Below the pieces are notes generated by a model. The model was given only the letters and a program-made list of their open reading frames with translations, made no database searches and was not told where the DNA came from. A program made the position numbers and the translations under genes. A stretch of 64,000 nucleotides of DNA from Amycolatopsis azurea DSM 43854 (lineage in GTDB: Bacteria > Actinomycetota > Actinomycetes > Mycobacteriales > Pseudonocardiaceae): the NCBI RefSeq assembly GCF_001995215.1, contig NZ_MUXN01000009.1, positions 1 to 64,000 of the forward strand. The letters run 5' to 3'. This document shows positions 42,591 to 51,006 of the stretch, piece after piece; position 1 is the first letter of the stretch, and every line of letters starts with the position of its first letter.

Positions 42591-42643
42591 GTCCCGAGCG
42601 CCTCGCCCGGGACGCTCACCGTCTCGAACGTGGCGCTCGGGAC
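42591..42643. repeat. 53-bp hairpin element, copy 1
   Basis: Outer arms GTCCCGAGCGCC / GGCGCTCGGGAC separated by 29 bp that include GACGCTCACCGTCTCGA. The same element, with about six changes, is at 58813-58865. Confidence 0.85.
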
Positions 42644-42810
42644 TTATTGAGCAGAAAGGCAAAGGTGTCTTGGCTGAGCCTATGCGGTGAAGTACTTCTC
42701 GAGGTGGTCTGAGTCGGCCTACGGGGGCCACTTGGCGTTCGAATGTCCATAAAGGACGCCTATCGAAGGCCAGATGTCCGTTTGATGTCTATATGCCTGA
42801 ATTCGCACGC

Positions 42811-42860
42811 GGGTCGTGAGTGGTAAAGAGCGTTAGAACGCTCTTTACCACTCACGACCC
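42811..42860. repeat. 50-bp palindrome
   Basis: Perfect 24-bp arms (42811-42834 and 42837-42860; core GTGAGTGGTAAAGAGCG) with a two-base centre. The right arm begins the diverged repeat block that recurs at 43040. Confidence 0.9.
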
Positions 42861-43115
42861 TCTCGTACGACTACGCAAAGCGCCCAAATCAGGCACTTCG
42901 ATCCCGGCTAGTGTCCTCTATAGACGGTCGTGTCCCGGGTTCGGTGCTGGCGACTCATCCAGCTTGATCGATCAGAGCGACGGTCACCGAAGGGCGCATT
43001 CCAGGATCAACTTAAGCTACGTGGCATGGGGTTCTAACCCTCTTTGTCGCTCACAACCCCAGTGCAAAGCGCCTAAAACGGACACTTCGCCCGGCGGGAT
43101 GTCCCTTGTGGACGG
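42841..43115 (+). repeat. Diverged tandem-like repeat block, two copies
   Basis: 42841-42927 and 43040-43115 share the ordered pieces CTCTTT..C.CTCAC.ACCC, CAAAGCGCC.AAA, CACTTCG, CCCGGC, TGTCC and GACGG with small indels between. About 113 bp separate the copies. Confidence 0.65.
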
Positions 43116-43305
43116 CTGGCTGGGGTTCCCGTGAGCCGGTTCGGGCCGCGCCGCGAAGGCCCTGTTGAGAAGCCGATGGCGAGGGCTTGCTCGGCCGCGG
43201 ACTCGATCGCGACACCTTTGCCTTACCCCTCAATAACGTGGCTTTCGCGACACCCGAACCCGACGGACACGTGAGCAATCGAGCACGACACGTTTGCCAT
43301 ACCCC

Positions 43306-43938
43306 TCAAGAGATCCCTGCGCGAACAGGTCCGACCAGCTGCCGGTCGTGTACCCGGCGCCAGAGCGCCAAGGAGACCACCGCGCCGCACAGGCAGAGGA
43401 ACATGTCCCACTGGGTGTCCCAGACATCTCCTTGGGTGGCCAGGAAATTGTCCGCGCCCGACCCGGCGAGGAGCGCGCTGAACCACTCCACGAACTCGAA
43501 ACAGGCCGAGATCGCCAGGCAGACGCAGACGGTCAGGAAAGCGACCCACCCGCCAGGTCGCAGCGGTGTCCGGCGCAGTAGCACCTCGCGGACGGCGATC
43601 GCGGGGACGAAGCTCTGGACGAAATGGGCGAACCGGTCGTAGTTGTTCCGCTGGGTGCCCAGCCACTCCTACACCCATTCCCCGACGGGGGTCTCGGTGT
43701 AGGTGTACTGCCCGCCGTAGCACAACACGATCGCGTGAAACACCAGCAGCCAGCAGAGCAGCCGGGTCAAGGGGAAGCGTCCGCGCAGCGCCACCACCAG
43801 CGGTAACCCGATCATGACCCAGACGACTTCCAGTAGCCACGTGCCTGGCGACTTCGCCTGGATCCCGGTCACCACGAGTGCCGTGAGCACCACGACGGCC
43901 AGCAGGACCCCTTCGACCCGGCCGACTCCGCGAACCAC
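43306..43938 (-). pseudogene. YjdF/DUF2238 membrane protein with in-frame amber codon
   Basis: One frame encodes a whole DUF2238 protein of about 209 residues: N-terminal helices (VEGVLLAVVVLTALVVTGIQ), FPLTRLLCWLLVFHAIVLCY, then GGQYTYTETPVGEWV, a TAG at 43669-43671, and straight on as EWLGTQRNNYDRFAHFVQSF, VREVLLRRTPLRPGG, FEFVEWFSALLAGSGADNF and GDVWDTQWDMFLCLCG. Family members have a Gln at about the stop position, so a single C-to-T change (CAG to TAG) explains it. The start is GTG 43938, 5 bp from the upstream gene's stop. Recent mutation, readthrough or sequence error. Confidence 0.75.
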
Positions 43939-43943
43939 AGGGA

Positions 43944-44723
43944 TCAGTTCAGCTTGCGCATGTCGGCGGGCAGGCCGCCGCCTGCGTAGACGTCCTCGGC
44001 GAGCTTCGCCAGCGCGGTGAGCGCGACGTTCTGGCTGAACGGCCCGTAGGACACCCGGGACACGCCGAGTTCCTGCGCGGTCGCCAGCGGGATCGAGCCC
44101 GGGACGCCGATCAGGTTCACCTTGCGCTCGCCCAGCGCCTCGACCAGCCTGCCGACCTGGGTCTCGTCGAGCTTGCCGGGCACGAAGAAGTTCGACGCGC
44201 CGGCGTCCAGGTACGCGCGGCCGCGGGTGATGGCCTCGGCCAGCACCTCCTCGGGGTCGCGGTCGCCCGCCCGGAGGAACGCGTCGGTGCGGGCGTTGAG
44301 CACGAAGTCGATCCCGGCGGACTGGGCGGCGGCGACCGCGGCCTCGACGGCCTTGACGGACTCGTCCAGCGGCTTCATCTGGTCTTCGAGGTTGCAACCG
44401 ACCGCGCCGACCTCGATCGCGCGGGCGACCGTGCCGCCCGGGTCGCCGTAGCCCGCTTCCAGGTCCGCGGTGACCGGCAGGTCGCCCGCCGTCCGGACGA
44501 TCAGCGCGACCTCGGAGATCATCAGGTCGCGGGGGATCTTCTCGCCGTCGGGGTAGCCGCGGGAGGCGGCGATGCCGTGACTCGGGGTGGCGAGCGCCTG
44601 CGTACCGGGGGTCTCGGCGACGACCTTCGCGGTGATCGCGTCCCAGACGTTGACGACGAGCAGCAGTTCGGGGGCGGCGTGCAGCTCTTGCAGCCGGGTG
44701 GCCTTCTCGGCGGTGGAAACCAT
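43944..44723 (-). CDS. Isocitrate lyase / PEP mutase-family protein
   Basis: 259 aa TIM barrel. Family marks: LLVVNVWDAITAKVVAETPG, PVTADLEAGYGDPGGTV, GAVGCNLEDQMKP, FVLNARTDAFLRAGDRDPEE, and GASNFFVPGKLDE. The catalytic-lid motif (KKCGH of lyases) is absent, which is usual for the PEP-mutase/oxaloacetate-hydrolase branch; the reaction forms or breaks a C-C or P-C bond next to a carboxylate. ATG 44723. Upstream of the YjdF pseudogene with a 5-bp gap. No phosphonate genes nearby, so a 2-methylisocitrate lyase-like or oxaloacetase role is equally possible. Confidence 0.85.
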   Translation of the reverse strand: MVSTAEKATRLQELHAAPELLLVVNVWDAITAKVVAETPGTQALATPSHGIAASRGYPDGEKIPRDLMISEVALIVRTAGDLPVTADLEAGYGDPGGTVARAIEVGAVGCNLEDQMKPLDESVKAVEAAVAAAQSAGIDFVLNARTDAFLRAGDRDPEEVLAEAITRGRAYLDAGASNFFVPGKLDETQVGRLVEALGERKVNLIGVPGSIPLATAQELGVSRVSYGPFSQNVALTALAKLAEDVYAGGGLPADMRKLN

Positions 44724-44759
44724 GTCTTCAATCTAGAGGCCGCCGCAAGGCGAGGGGCC

Positions 44760-46576
44760 TCAAGACGCGGCGGTGAGGGCGCCGAGTCCACTCGCCTGGG
44801 TCCGCCAGTCCGTCTGGTTCGGTGTCCCGCCCGCCCAGCGCTGTCCGATCCGGTTCAGCGGATCGCGGTCCGACGTCCACAGGGAGTCGGCCTGTCGCTT
44901 CACGTAGTCACGGTAAGCCGGGGAGTTCGTCGCGACGGCCAGATCGGCGAGGAAGCGCATGAAGATGCCCTTGAACTGTTTTTGGTTGTCGTCACAGGAG
45001 TTCTGGCCGACGTCGCAGGATTCGGTGAGGACGCCGTCCCTGGTCAGCGCCGTGCCGTTGACCGCCGTGTCGCCCAGGCGCCGGGCCGCGTCGAGCCAGC
45101 GGGTCTCGCCGGTGGCCCGCCAGATCTCGACCAGGCCGCCGATGCCCAGGCCCTGGTTGTAGGTCCAGACCGTCTGGCCGTTGTTGCGGCAGTCCCGGGT
45201 GAGGCCGTCGTTGACCAGCCCGGACGCGTTGATCATCCCGCTGGCCAGGTACCAGTCCGCGGCGGTCCGGGATCGTTGCAGCCACACGGAATCTCCCGGC
45301 GTCCGGCGATGGACGGAAGCCGCGAGCCGCAGGTACAGACCACTGGTGACGGCGTTCTTGTAGGTCCGCTCCCGGTCCCACCAGACACCGCCGCCGCAGG
45401 TCCCCGGATCCCAGTACTGGTGCACGTACGCGGCGATCGTCGTCGCCATGGACAGGTACCGGGGATCGCCGGTGTGGTCGTAGGCGGCCACCCACGCCAG
45501 GCCCCACCAGGCGCTGTCGTCGATGGCCCGGCTGGCGAAATTCCCTTCGATGGCGTCGGAACTGCGCTCCCCGGCGGGGAAGACGCCGCGGTTCTGCTCG
45601 AAGGTCCGCGCGATGATCCAGTCGTAGCGGCGATCCCCGGTGGTCTTCGCGTGGTCGATGACCGCCGTCAGCGTCGCCGCCGAGTTCCACCAGCTGCTCG
45701 GCCACCAGCCCGGATACGGATCGTAGGAATACAGGAGCGCGTCGGCCGCCGCCTGCGCGCGGGCCGGTGCCGGACGGGCCACGCCGTACAGGAGCCTTCC
45801 TGATGCCCGGCTTCACGGCCGCAAGCGCGGACGGCGCCGCCGTAGTGGCGGCCCCGGGGATCACGCGTCGCGAACAACGCCGTCCGGCCGGTACTCGCGC
45901 CCGCGGCGACCGACGTCCGGCCCAGCGACGAACCGCCCGCCCAGCTCGCCCCCGCGTCCCAGGATCGGTCCAGCCAGATTTCGTCGCCCCGCGCGCCGGA
46001 CTCGATGGTGCCCCACGCCATCGCGTTCCCGTCGACGTGCAGGCGGATCGTGCGCCCGAACAACGTCGTCGGCGGAACGGGCTGGGTGTCCCCGTCCGGC
46101 TGGGTCGCGCCGTCGCAGACGACATCGCAGACCTTCGGGTGGATCCACTCCGTGCAGGTGACCCCGGCGGCGTCGCCGCATACGCGGATCAGGCCGCGCC
46201 GGTGCTTCCCGGGGTCGGTCACGTTGTACATCAACGTTCTCGTGCCGGTCCAGGTGCCGGGAATGCTCGCTTTGCCCAGTAGCCCTTCCCAGGTCGCGCC
46301 GCCGTCCCAAGAGCGGTCGAGCCAGACCGAATCGCCGGCCACGCCGCGATCGATGCTGCCCCAGGCCATCCCGTCGGCGTCGGACGCGTGCAGCCGGAGC
46401 AACCGTCCGTTGAACACCTTGTCCGGAACCGGAAAAGTGTCCTGCTGCGCCTTCGAAGGGTCTAGAGTGTCGCAGGACAGCACACAGACCACCGCCGCGG
46501 CGGTCACCGGTTTCCCCGTCGGTACGGGAATCGCCGTCAGAATCAGGCAAAGCACGAGATGGATCAGCGATGACAT
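44760..46576 (-). pseudogene. Secreted GH76 alpha-1,6-mannanase, frameshifted at about 45772
   Basis: The N-terminal frame (from ATG 46576) has a signal peptide and two about 110-residue beta-domain repeats, each with GMAWGSI or NAMAWGTI, a WLDRSWD motif and a closing Cys pair (VCGDAAGVTCTEW, ACGREAGHQEGSCTAW). Then it breaks, and the GH76 catalytic domain continues one base lower: AQAAADALLYSYDPYPGWWP, with the catalytic Asp pair in SRAIDDSAWWGLAWVAAYDH, NQGLGIGGLVEIW near the end. One missing base near 45772 (GTCCGG for GTCCCGG) restores one protein of about 600 aa. GH76 enzymes cut mannan; in actinomycetes they digest fungal or mycobacterial mannans. Confidence 0.8.
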
Positions 46577-46679
46577 CGTTGTCCGCCCTCGGGGTCGGCC
46601 GCGCACCGGATCTGGATGCCTTTGATGATCCGGGTTTCATCACCGGCCGGTCAACGGGAACCACCGGTCAGATCTCGGG

Positions 46680-46692
46680 ACAGGAATCCTGT
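46680..46692. promoter_or_regulatory. 13-bp palindrome before the EACC1-caspase module
   Basis: ACAGGA-A-TCCTGT, 55 bp before the GTG of the EACC1 gene, within the 171-bp gap from the divergent GH76 gene. A possible operator; no adjacent regulator. Confidence 0.3.
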
Positions 46693-46747
46693 TACGCCTC
46701 ACGCTCAGGCCGCGATCTGTAGGGATATCACTTTCGAGGGAGGTCTC

Positions 46748-47080
46748 GTGGAGCTGACCATCAACGCGGCGGGCGACGAACAGGCGCTGAACGAGTTCTA
46801 CAGCTGGCTCCGTGAGGACGTGGACGTCGCCCGGTCCGCGACGATCAGCGCGGTGGGGTCCCGGGGCGCGGGGGAGATGGGGGTCTTCGAGGTCATCTGC
46901 ATGTCCATCGGCTCCCTGACCGGGCTGGCGAACCTGGGCATCGCCTGGGGCAACTTTCTGCGCTCCCGCAAGGAAACGCCCCCGTTCACGATCACGATCG
47001 AGGGGGAGTTGACCGCCGAACAACGCGCCATGCTCCGGAACCTGGATCTCCCGCTGAGCCGCCCGGAGGACGTCGAGTGA
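46748..47080 (+). CDS. EACC1-like effector-associated constant component
   Basis: 110 aa. It starts VELTINAAGDEQALNEFYSWL, a short beta strand and helix, then a hydrophobic helix (about 48-70, VFEVICMSIGSLTGLANLGI), and ends with two strands FTITIEGELTAEQRAML. This matches effector-associated constant component 1 (EACC1), a small one-helix protein that accompanies varied effectors (caspase-like, trypsin, SIR2) in predicted actinobacterial conflict systems. GTG 46748 has GGGAGG upstream. The next gene starts inside its stop (GTGA) and is a caspase-like protein, the expected partner. Confidence 0.75.
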   Translation: MELTINAAGDEQALNEFYSWLREDVDVARSATISAVGSRGAGEMGVFEVICMSIGSLTGLANLGIAWGNFLRSRKETPPFTITIEGELTAEQRAMLRNLDLPLSRPEDVE

Positions 47081-49674
47081 GGTTGCCCGATCCACGGAAG
47101 TCGCGAGCCGTACTGGTCGGGGTTTCGGAGTACGCGACGCTCGAAGAACTGCCGGGCGTCGCGAACAACATCGAGACCCTGCATGACGCGATGACCGATC
47201 CCGAGTTGTGGGGGCTGTCGGAGGAGCACTGTGTCGCGCTGCTCAACCCCGAGTCCCCTGACGAGGTGATGGACGCCGTCCATCGAGCCGCGTCGGAAGC
47301 GACCGACGCACTGCTGTTCTATTACGCGGGCCACGGACTGCTCGACAACCGGTTCGAGCTGTACCTGGCGATGCCGGGTTCGGACAACGACCGGCTCTAC
47401 CGTTCCGTCCGGTACGACGACATCCGGCGTGAGGTCGTCGGCACCGCCTTGTCCTGCTACGGCAAAGTGGTGCTGCTGGACTGTTGTTACAGCGGCCGCG
47501 CCATCGGAGGGATGGGCGGTTCGGTGGACGACCTGGCCGATCAAGCGCGCGTCGACGGTACCTATGTCATGACCGCGACGGCCGAGACGCGCAAGGCACT
47601 GGCGCCGCCGGGGGAGCGCTACACCGCGTTCACCGGCGCGCTCGTCGACAAGCTGACGCGCGGACTGCCCGACGGACCTGAACTCCTCGACATGGAGACG
47701 CTCTTCTACCACGTGAAGGCCGACCTCCAGGCCCGGCACTTTCCCGTGCCCCAGCAACGCAGCCGCAACGACGGTGCCGCGATCACCCTGGTGCGCAACC
47801 GGTGGAGCGCCGGGCGGACGATCGTGGAACGGCCGGTGGTCACACCCCGCTCGCTGCCCCGGCCACCCGCCGGTTTCGAGCCGTTCCTCAGACGTCGCCC
47901 GTCCGACGTCTACGCGGAAGTGCGGACACTGCGGGCGCACGAGCTGGGCGAGATCGCCGAGCAACTCCTCGTCGCGAGCGCCGCCCTGCGGCCGGATCAG
48001 GAGGTCGCGGCGATCGTCGGACTGCTCCGCCGGTCGGATGCGAGCAAGGACGTGGCGACGGTTCTCGAGGCCGCGTCCCGCCGCCCGCCCGAAGAGATAC
48101 TGGGGATCCTGGACGCGCTGTACGACACGGAGCTTCCCGACGATGCGGCTCTTCTGTTGCGTGCGGCCGGATCCGGTCCGGTCGGCGACGTGGCGGCTCT
48201 GGCGCATCTGCTCCAGAAGCGGTTTCCCCTCGATCGTGACCTTGTCCGGCTCCTCGACGCGGCACTCGATGCCGCACAGGCCAGTTCCTCGCTGATCGAC
48301 CTGGTCAACGCCCTGTGGGTGGCCGGGCTGCGTGAAGAGGTCGACAGCCTGATCGGGCGCACGGTGACTCGGTTGCCTGCCTCGGCGGTGCTCGCCTTGG
48401 CCGACGAACTGCGGTCCGTCGGCAGGGAAGAGGCGGCGTTCGGCCTCTACGCGGCGTCGGCGGAAGCGATGGTGTCGCGTCCGCCGGACGTCGTGGCCCA
48501 GCTCTGTCACGCGATGACCGAGGCAGGCCGTCCGGCGGACAGTGACGCGGTTGCCGAGGCGGTGATCGGCGGCACCGGCGACGTCGGTGGTTTGCTCGCG
48601 ATCGCGCTCGCGTTCTGGGAGACCGGCCAGGAAGAGCACGCCGAGCGGGTGCTGACCCGGGCGGCGAAAGTCCTGCCGGACGACGCCGTGATCAGTTTCG
48701 TGGCCGAGTTGCGGGCCCACGGCCGAGACGACGCCGCGCACCGGTTTTGCCTGCAAGCCATGCTGAACCGCTCCGCTCGGTCCATTCGGGAGATCCTTGC
48801 CGAACTCCGGGACGAGGGCTGGCCGGTCCTGGCGAAGCAAGTGCTCGACGAGGTGAGCGCTCAGGTTTCGGTGGCCACGGTCGCCGAGTTCCTTGTTCTC
48901 TGCACGGCGGCGGACCGGCAACGGGTGCTGAGCCTGGCAGTCAAGCGCGAGCGAGAGTATGTGGCGAAGTTGTTGAAGTTGCTTCTGTCCGCGCATCCTG
49001 CCCTCGCTCGGGAATTCGCCGATCAGATCACGGCGAAGGCCGAGAACAGGACCGAACTGCTTCCCGTCGTCATCAAAGGCCTTGATTCTCGCTACAAGGA
49101 ACAGGTGCTCGCGAGGGTCGTCGACAACAACGGAGGCCCCGAGCTCGTCACCTTGTTGAAAGCGTTGCCCGTGCCTGACGCGAAGTACCTGATGTTCCTC
49201 ATCGTCAGAACCGGACAGGCGAAGTTCCTGTCGGTGGTGAGCGGCCTACCGGGGCGTGATCCGCACAGCTTCCTTCGCAGCCAGCCTGTCGAAAGACTTC
49301 CCGTACTGGTCAAGATGCTGCTCACTGTCCCCCACGGCAAGCGTTACACGGATGCCATGCTCGACGAACTCGCCGCGCCCGAACGGGGACTTCTCGCCGT
49401 CACTCAGGAGTTGTCGTATCTCTTCGACGAGAACGAGACGGTGGTCGGAAAGCTTCTGCTGGGCAGGACGTTGATCGGAAGGTCCTCCGACGACCTCAAG
49501 AACTTCGTCCAAGCGGTCCGGATCGAGGGTTGTTCGGCGGTACTGGCCGCCACGGCGGACTGGGTGAAGGAGCACTACGAGGAGGTCGGTGCGACGGACG
49601 GCATCCTTCGCCGTATCGGTCTTCCCGAGTACGCGAGTCGTCGCTCACTCTTCGGTAGACGAGCCAAGGACTGA
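47077..49674 (+). CDS. Caspase-like peptidase with long alpha-solenoid
   Basis: 865 aa. Residues 1-250 form a caspase (C14) domain: KSRAVLVGVSEYATLEELPG, catalytic His in LLFYYAGHGLLDNRFELYL, catalytic Cys in VVLLDCCYSGRAIGGMGG, and MTATAETRKALAPPGERYTA. The remaining 600 residues are a regular helical array of about 34-36 residue repeats (for example VLALADELRSVGREEAAFGLY, LLAIALAFWETGQEEHAERV), an alpha-solenoid that may sense a partner or oligomerise. No signal peptide or membrane helix. GTG 47077 overlaps the EACC1 stop by 4 bp. Activation probably triggers suicide proteolysis on infection or stress; the cellular substrate is unknown. Confidence 0.85.
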   Translation: MRLPDPRKSRAVLVGVSEYATLEELPGVANNIETLHDAMTDPELWGLSEEHCVALLNPESPDEVMDAVHRAASEATDALLFYYAGHGLLDNRFELYLAMPGSDNDRLYRSVRYDDIRREVVGTALSCYGKVVLLDCCYSGRAIGGMGGSVDDLADQARVDGTYVMTATAETRKALAPPGERYTAFTGALVDKLTRGLPDGPELLDMETLFYHVKADLQARHFPVPQQRSRNDGAAITLVRNRWSAGRTIVERPVVTPRSLPRPPAGFEPFLRRRPSDVYAEVRTLRAHELGEIAEQLLVASAALRPDQEVAAIVGLLRRSDASKDVATVLEAASRRPPEEILGILDALYDTELPDDAALLLRAAGSGPVGDVAALAHLLQKRFPLDRDLVRLLDAALDAAQASSSLIDLVNALWVAGLREEVDSLIGRTVTRLPASAVLALADELRSVGREEAAFGLYAASAEAMVSRPPDVVAQLCHAMTEAGRPADSDAVAEAVIGGTGDVGGLLAIALAFWETGQEEHAERVLTRAAKVLPDDAVISFVAELRAHGRDDAAHRFCLQAMLNRSARSIREILAELRDEGWPVLAKQVLDEVSAQVSVATVAEFLVLCTAADRQRVLSLAVKREREYVAKLLKLLLSAHPALAREFADQITAKAENRTELLPVVIKGLDSRYKEQVLARVVDNNGGPELVTLLKALPVPDAKYLMFLIVRTGQAKFLSVVSGLPGRDPHSFLRSQPVERLPVLVKMLLTVPHGKRYTDAMLDELAAPERGLLAVTQELSYLFDENETVVGKLLLGRTLIGRSSDDLKNFVQAVRIEGCSAVLAATADWVKEHYEEVGATDGILRRIGLPEYASRRSLFGRRAKD

Positions 49675-49678
49675 ACGT

Positions 49679-50917
49679 TCAGGTGCCCAGCCACCGCAAC
49701 GTTTCCAGCGCCACCGCCACGTCCACCGCGTTCTCCGCCAGCGGTCGCGGAAGCAGCTCGTCGGCCCGCGCCAGCCGCCGGACGACGGTGTTCCGATGGG
49801 TGTAGAGCCGTTCCGCGGTCCGCGTCGTGTTGCCCAGTTCGTGCACATAGGTCCGGACGGTCTCGCGGGTTTCGGCGTCGGCGTGCCGGAGTTCGCCGAG
49901 GGTGTCGGCGATGAACTCGCTCGCCTGCGCCGGGTCACCGGTGAGCAGGACGAGCAGTTGGATGTCCTGGTACCGCGCGATCTGCTGCGGTGAGGTGAGC
50001 CGGGCGAGCATCCGCTGGGTGGCGGCGGCGTCCAGATGACTGCGGCGGAAGCCGTCGATCCCGCTGCCTGGCCGCCCGAGCGCCACCCGGACGTCGGGGT
50101 GCGGCGCGAGATCTTCGGCGAGCCGGTCCGCGCGCGGCGGGGTCCGGCCGGGGAGCCAGACCCACAGGGCGGCGGCGCTGGCGACGACGGTCAGCCGGTG
50201 TGAGGCGCCGCCGGCCCGCATGAGCGTCTCGGCGGCGGTTTCGAGCTGCTGGGACGACGGGGTGGCCGAGCCGCTCCAGACGATCGCGGCCGTATGCGGA
50301 CCGGCGAGCGGGTAGCCCAGCTGGGCTTCGGCCCGCGAACGGCTGATCGGCGCGCCCTCCAGCAGCAGCGTGACGGTCGCCCGCCGCTCGGCGTGCGCGC
50401 CGCGGGTCAGTTCCGTGCGTTCGGCGGCCATCCGTTCGGACACCGCGGCGACGGTGTCCTCGATGAACGTCGTGATCGACAGCGACGAGACGTCCAGCAG
50501 CTCGCGGAGCAGGACCGGGTCCGACGTGAGGTCGAAGCAGATCTCGATCCAGCGCCGCCAGGCCACTCCCTGCGCCCGCCGGTAGGCGTCGAGGCCGCCG
50601 GAGTCGAAGCCGCGGCGCACCATGTCGCGGGCGCCTTCGAGCACTTCCTGATTCAGGTTGGCGGTGACCCTTTTGCCCGGATGCTGCACGTTGGCGGCGG
50701 CCCAGTGCAGGAGATTCGCCAGGTTCGCGCGTTTGGTCCCCTCGGTGAGCACGGGGTCCTCGGCGACCGCGCGCATGCTGCCCCCGCCGAGCGAGGCTTC
50801 GTGCAGCTCCTCGATCCATTCGGCGCGCGGATGCAGGACGATCTCCGCTCCCCGTCGGAAGAGCTCACGCGCTTCGGCGGACAGCGTCGGCCACGGCGAT
50901 GCGGCACTTTGCACCAT
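49679..50917 (-). CDS. PucR/CdaR-family transcriptional regulator
   Basis: 412 aa. The C-terminal PucR HTH_30 ([36 protein letters not shown]) is complete; the middle is a GGDEF-like/CdaR domain ([20 protein letters not shown] ... [19 protein letters not shown]). The N-terminal 150 residues hold a helical sensing region ([20 protein letters not shown]). ATG 50917 overlaps an inverted repeat spanning the divergent promoter. Probably controls the adjacent Baeyer-Villiger operon; PucR regulators often sense catabolic intermediates. Confidence 0.9.
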   Translation of the reverse strand: MVQSAASPWPTLSAEARELFRRGAEIVLHPRAEWIEELHEASLGGGSMRAVAEDPVLTEGTKRANLANLLHWAAANVQHPGKRVTANLNQEVLEGARDMVRRGFDSGGLDAYRRAQGVAWRRWIEICFDLTSDPVLLRELLDVSSLSITTFIEDTVAAVSERMAAERTELTRGAHAERRATVTLLLEGAPISRSRAEAQLGYPLAGPHTAAIVWSGSATPSSQQLETAAETLMRAGGASHRLTVVASAAALWVWLPGRTPPRADRLAEDLAPHPDVRVALGRPGSGIDGFRRSHLDAAATQRMLARLTSPQQIARYQDIQLLVLLTGDPAQASEFIADTLGELRHADAETRETVRTYVHELGNTTRTAERLYTHRNTVVRRLARADELLPRPLAENAVDVAVALETLRWLGT

Positions 50918-50937
50918 GGAGCCATCATGATGGTGCA
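50910..50937. promoter_or_regulatory. Inverted repeat at PucR start / BVMO promoter
   Basis: TGCACCAT (50910-50917) and ATGGTGCA (50930-50937) flank a 12-bp spacer. The left half covers the regulator's start codon and the right half lies 70 bp before the monooxygenase ATG, so a dimer could control both directions. Confidence 0.5.
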
Positions 50938-51006
50938 GATAGTGCTAGCGCAATTCCCCCGCGCACCCGCATGGTGGGGAGAACCGAGACGAGGCTGGAG
51001 TACCGC

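Larger units (their letters stand above)
42439..43305. other. Non-coding island rich in palindromes and diverged repeats
   Basis: No credible gene in 867 bp. It contains a 65-bp perfect palindrome, a 53-bp hairpin shared with 58813-58865, a 50-bp palindrome, a diverged duplicated block (42841-42927 / 43040-43115), an 18-mer shared between 42532 and 43238, and two copies of a TTTGCC-TACCCCTCAA motif (about 43218 and 43293). The local GC is below the window average. It lies upstream of the APC permease and downstream of the YjdF pseudogene. Confidence 0.75.

Noticed and set aside
40843-42690. 615-codon plus-strand frame opposite the APC permease
   Set aside because: Antisense of a well-recognised permease with stretches of His/Asp/Gln-rich filler.
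42439-43305. CRISPR array
   Set aside because: Repeats are palindromic, of different types and not evenly spaced with unique spacers.
46798-48996. Minus-strand frame opposite the caspase gene
   Set aside because: No motif, no plausible start, and the caspase motifs on the plus strand are complete.
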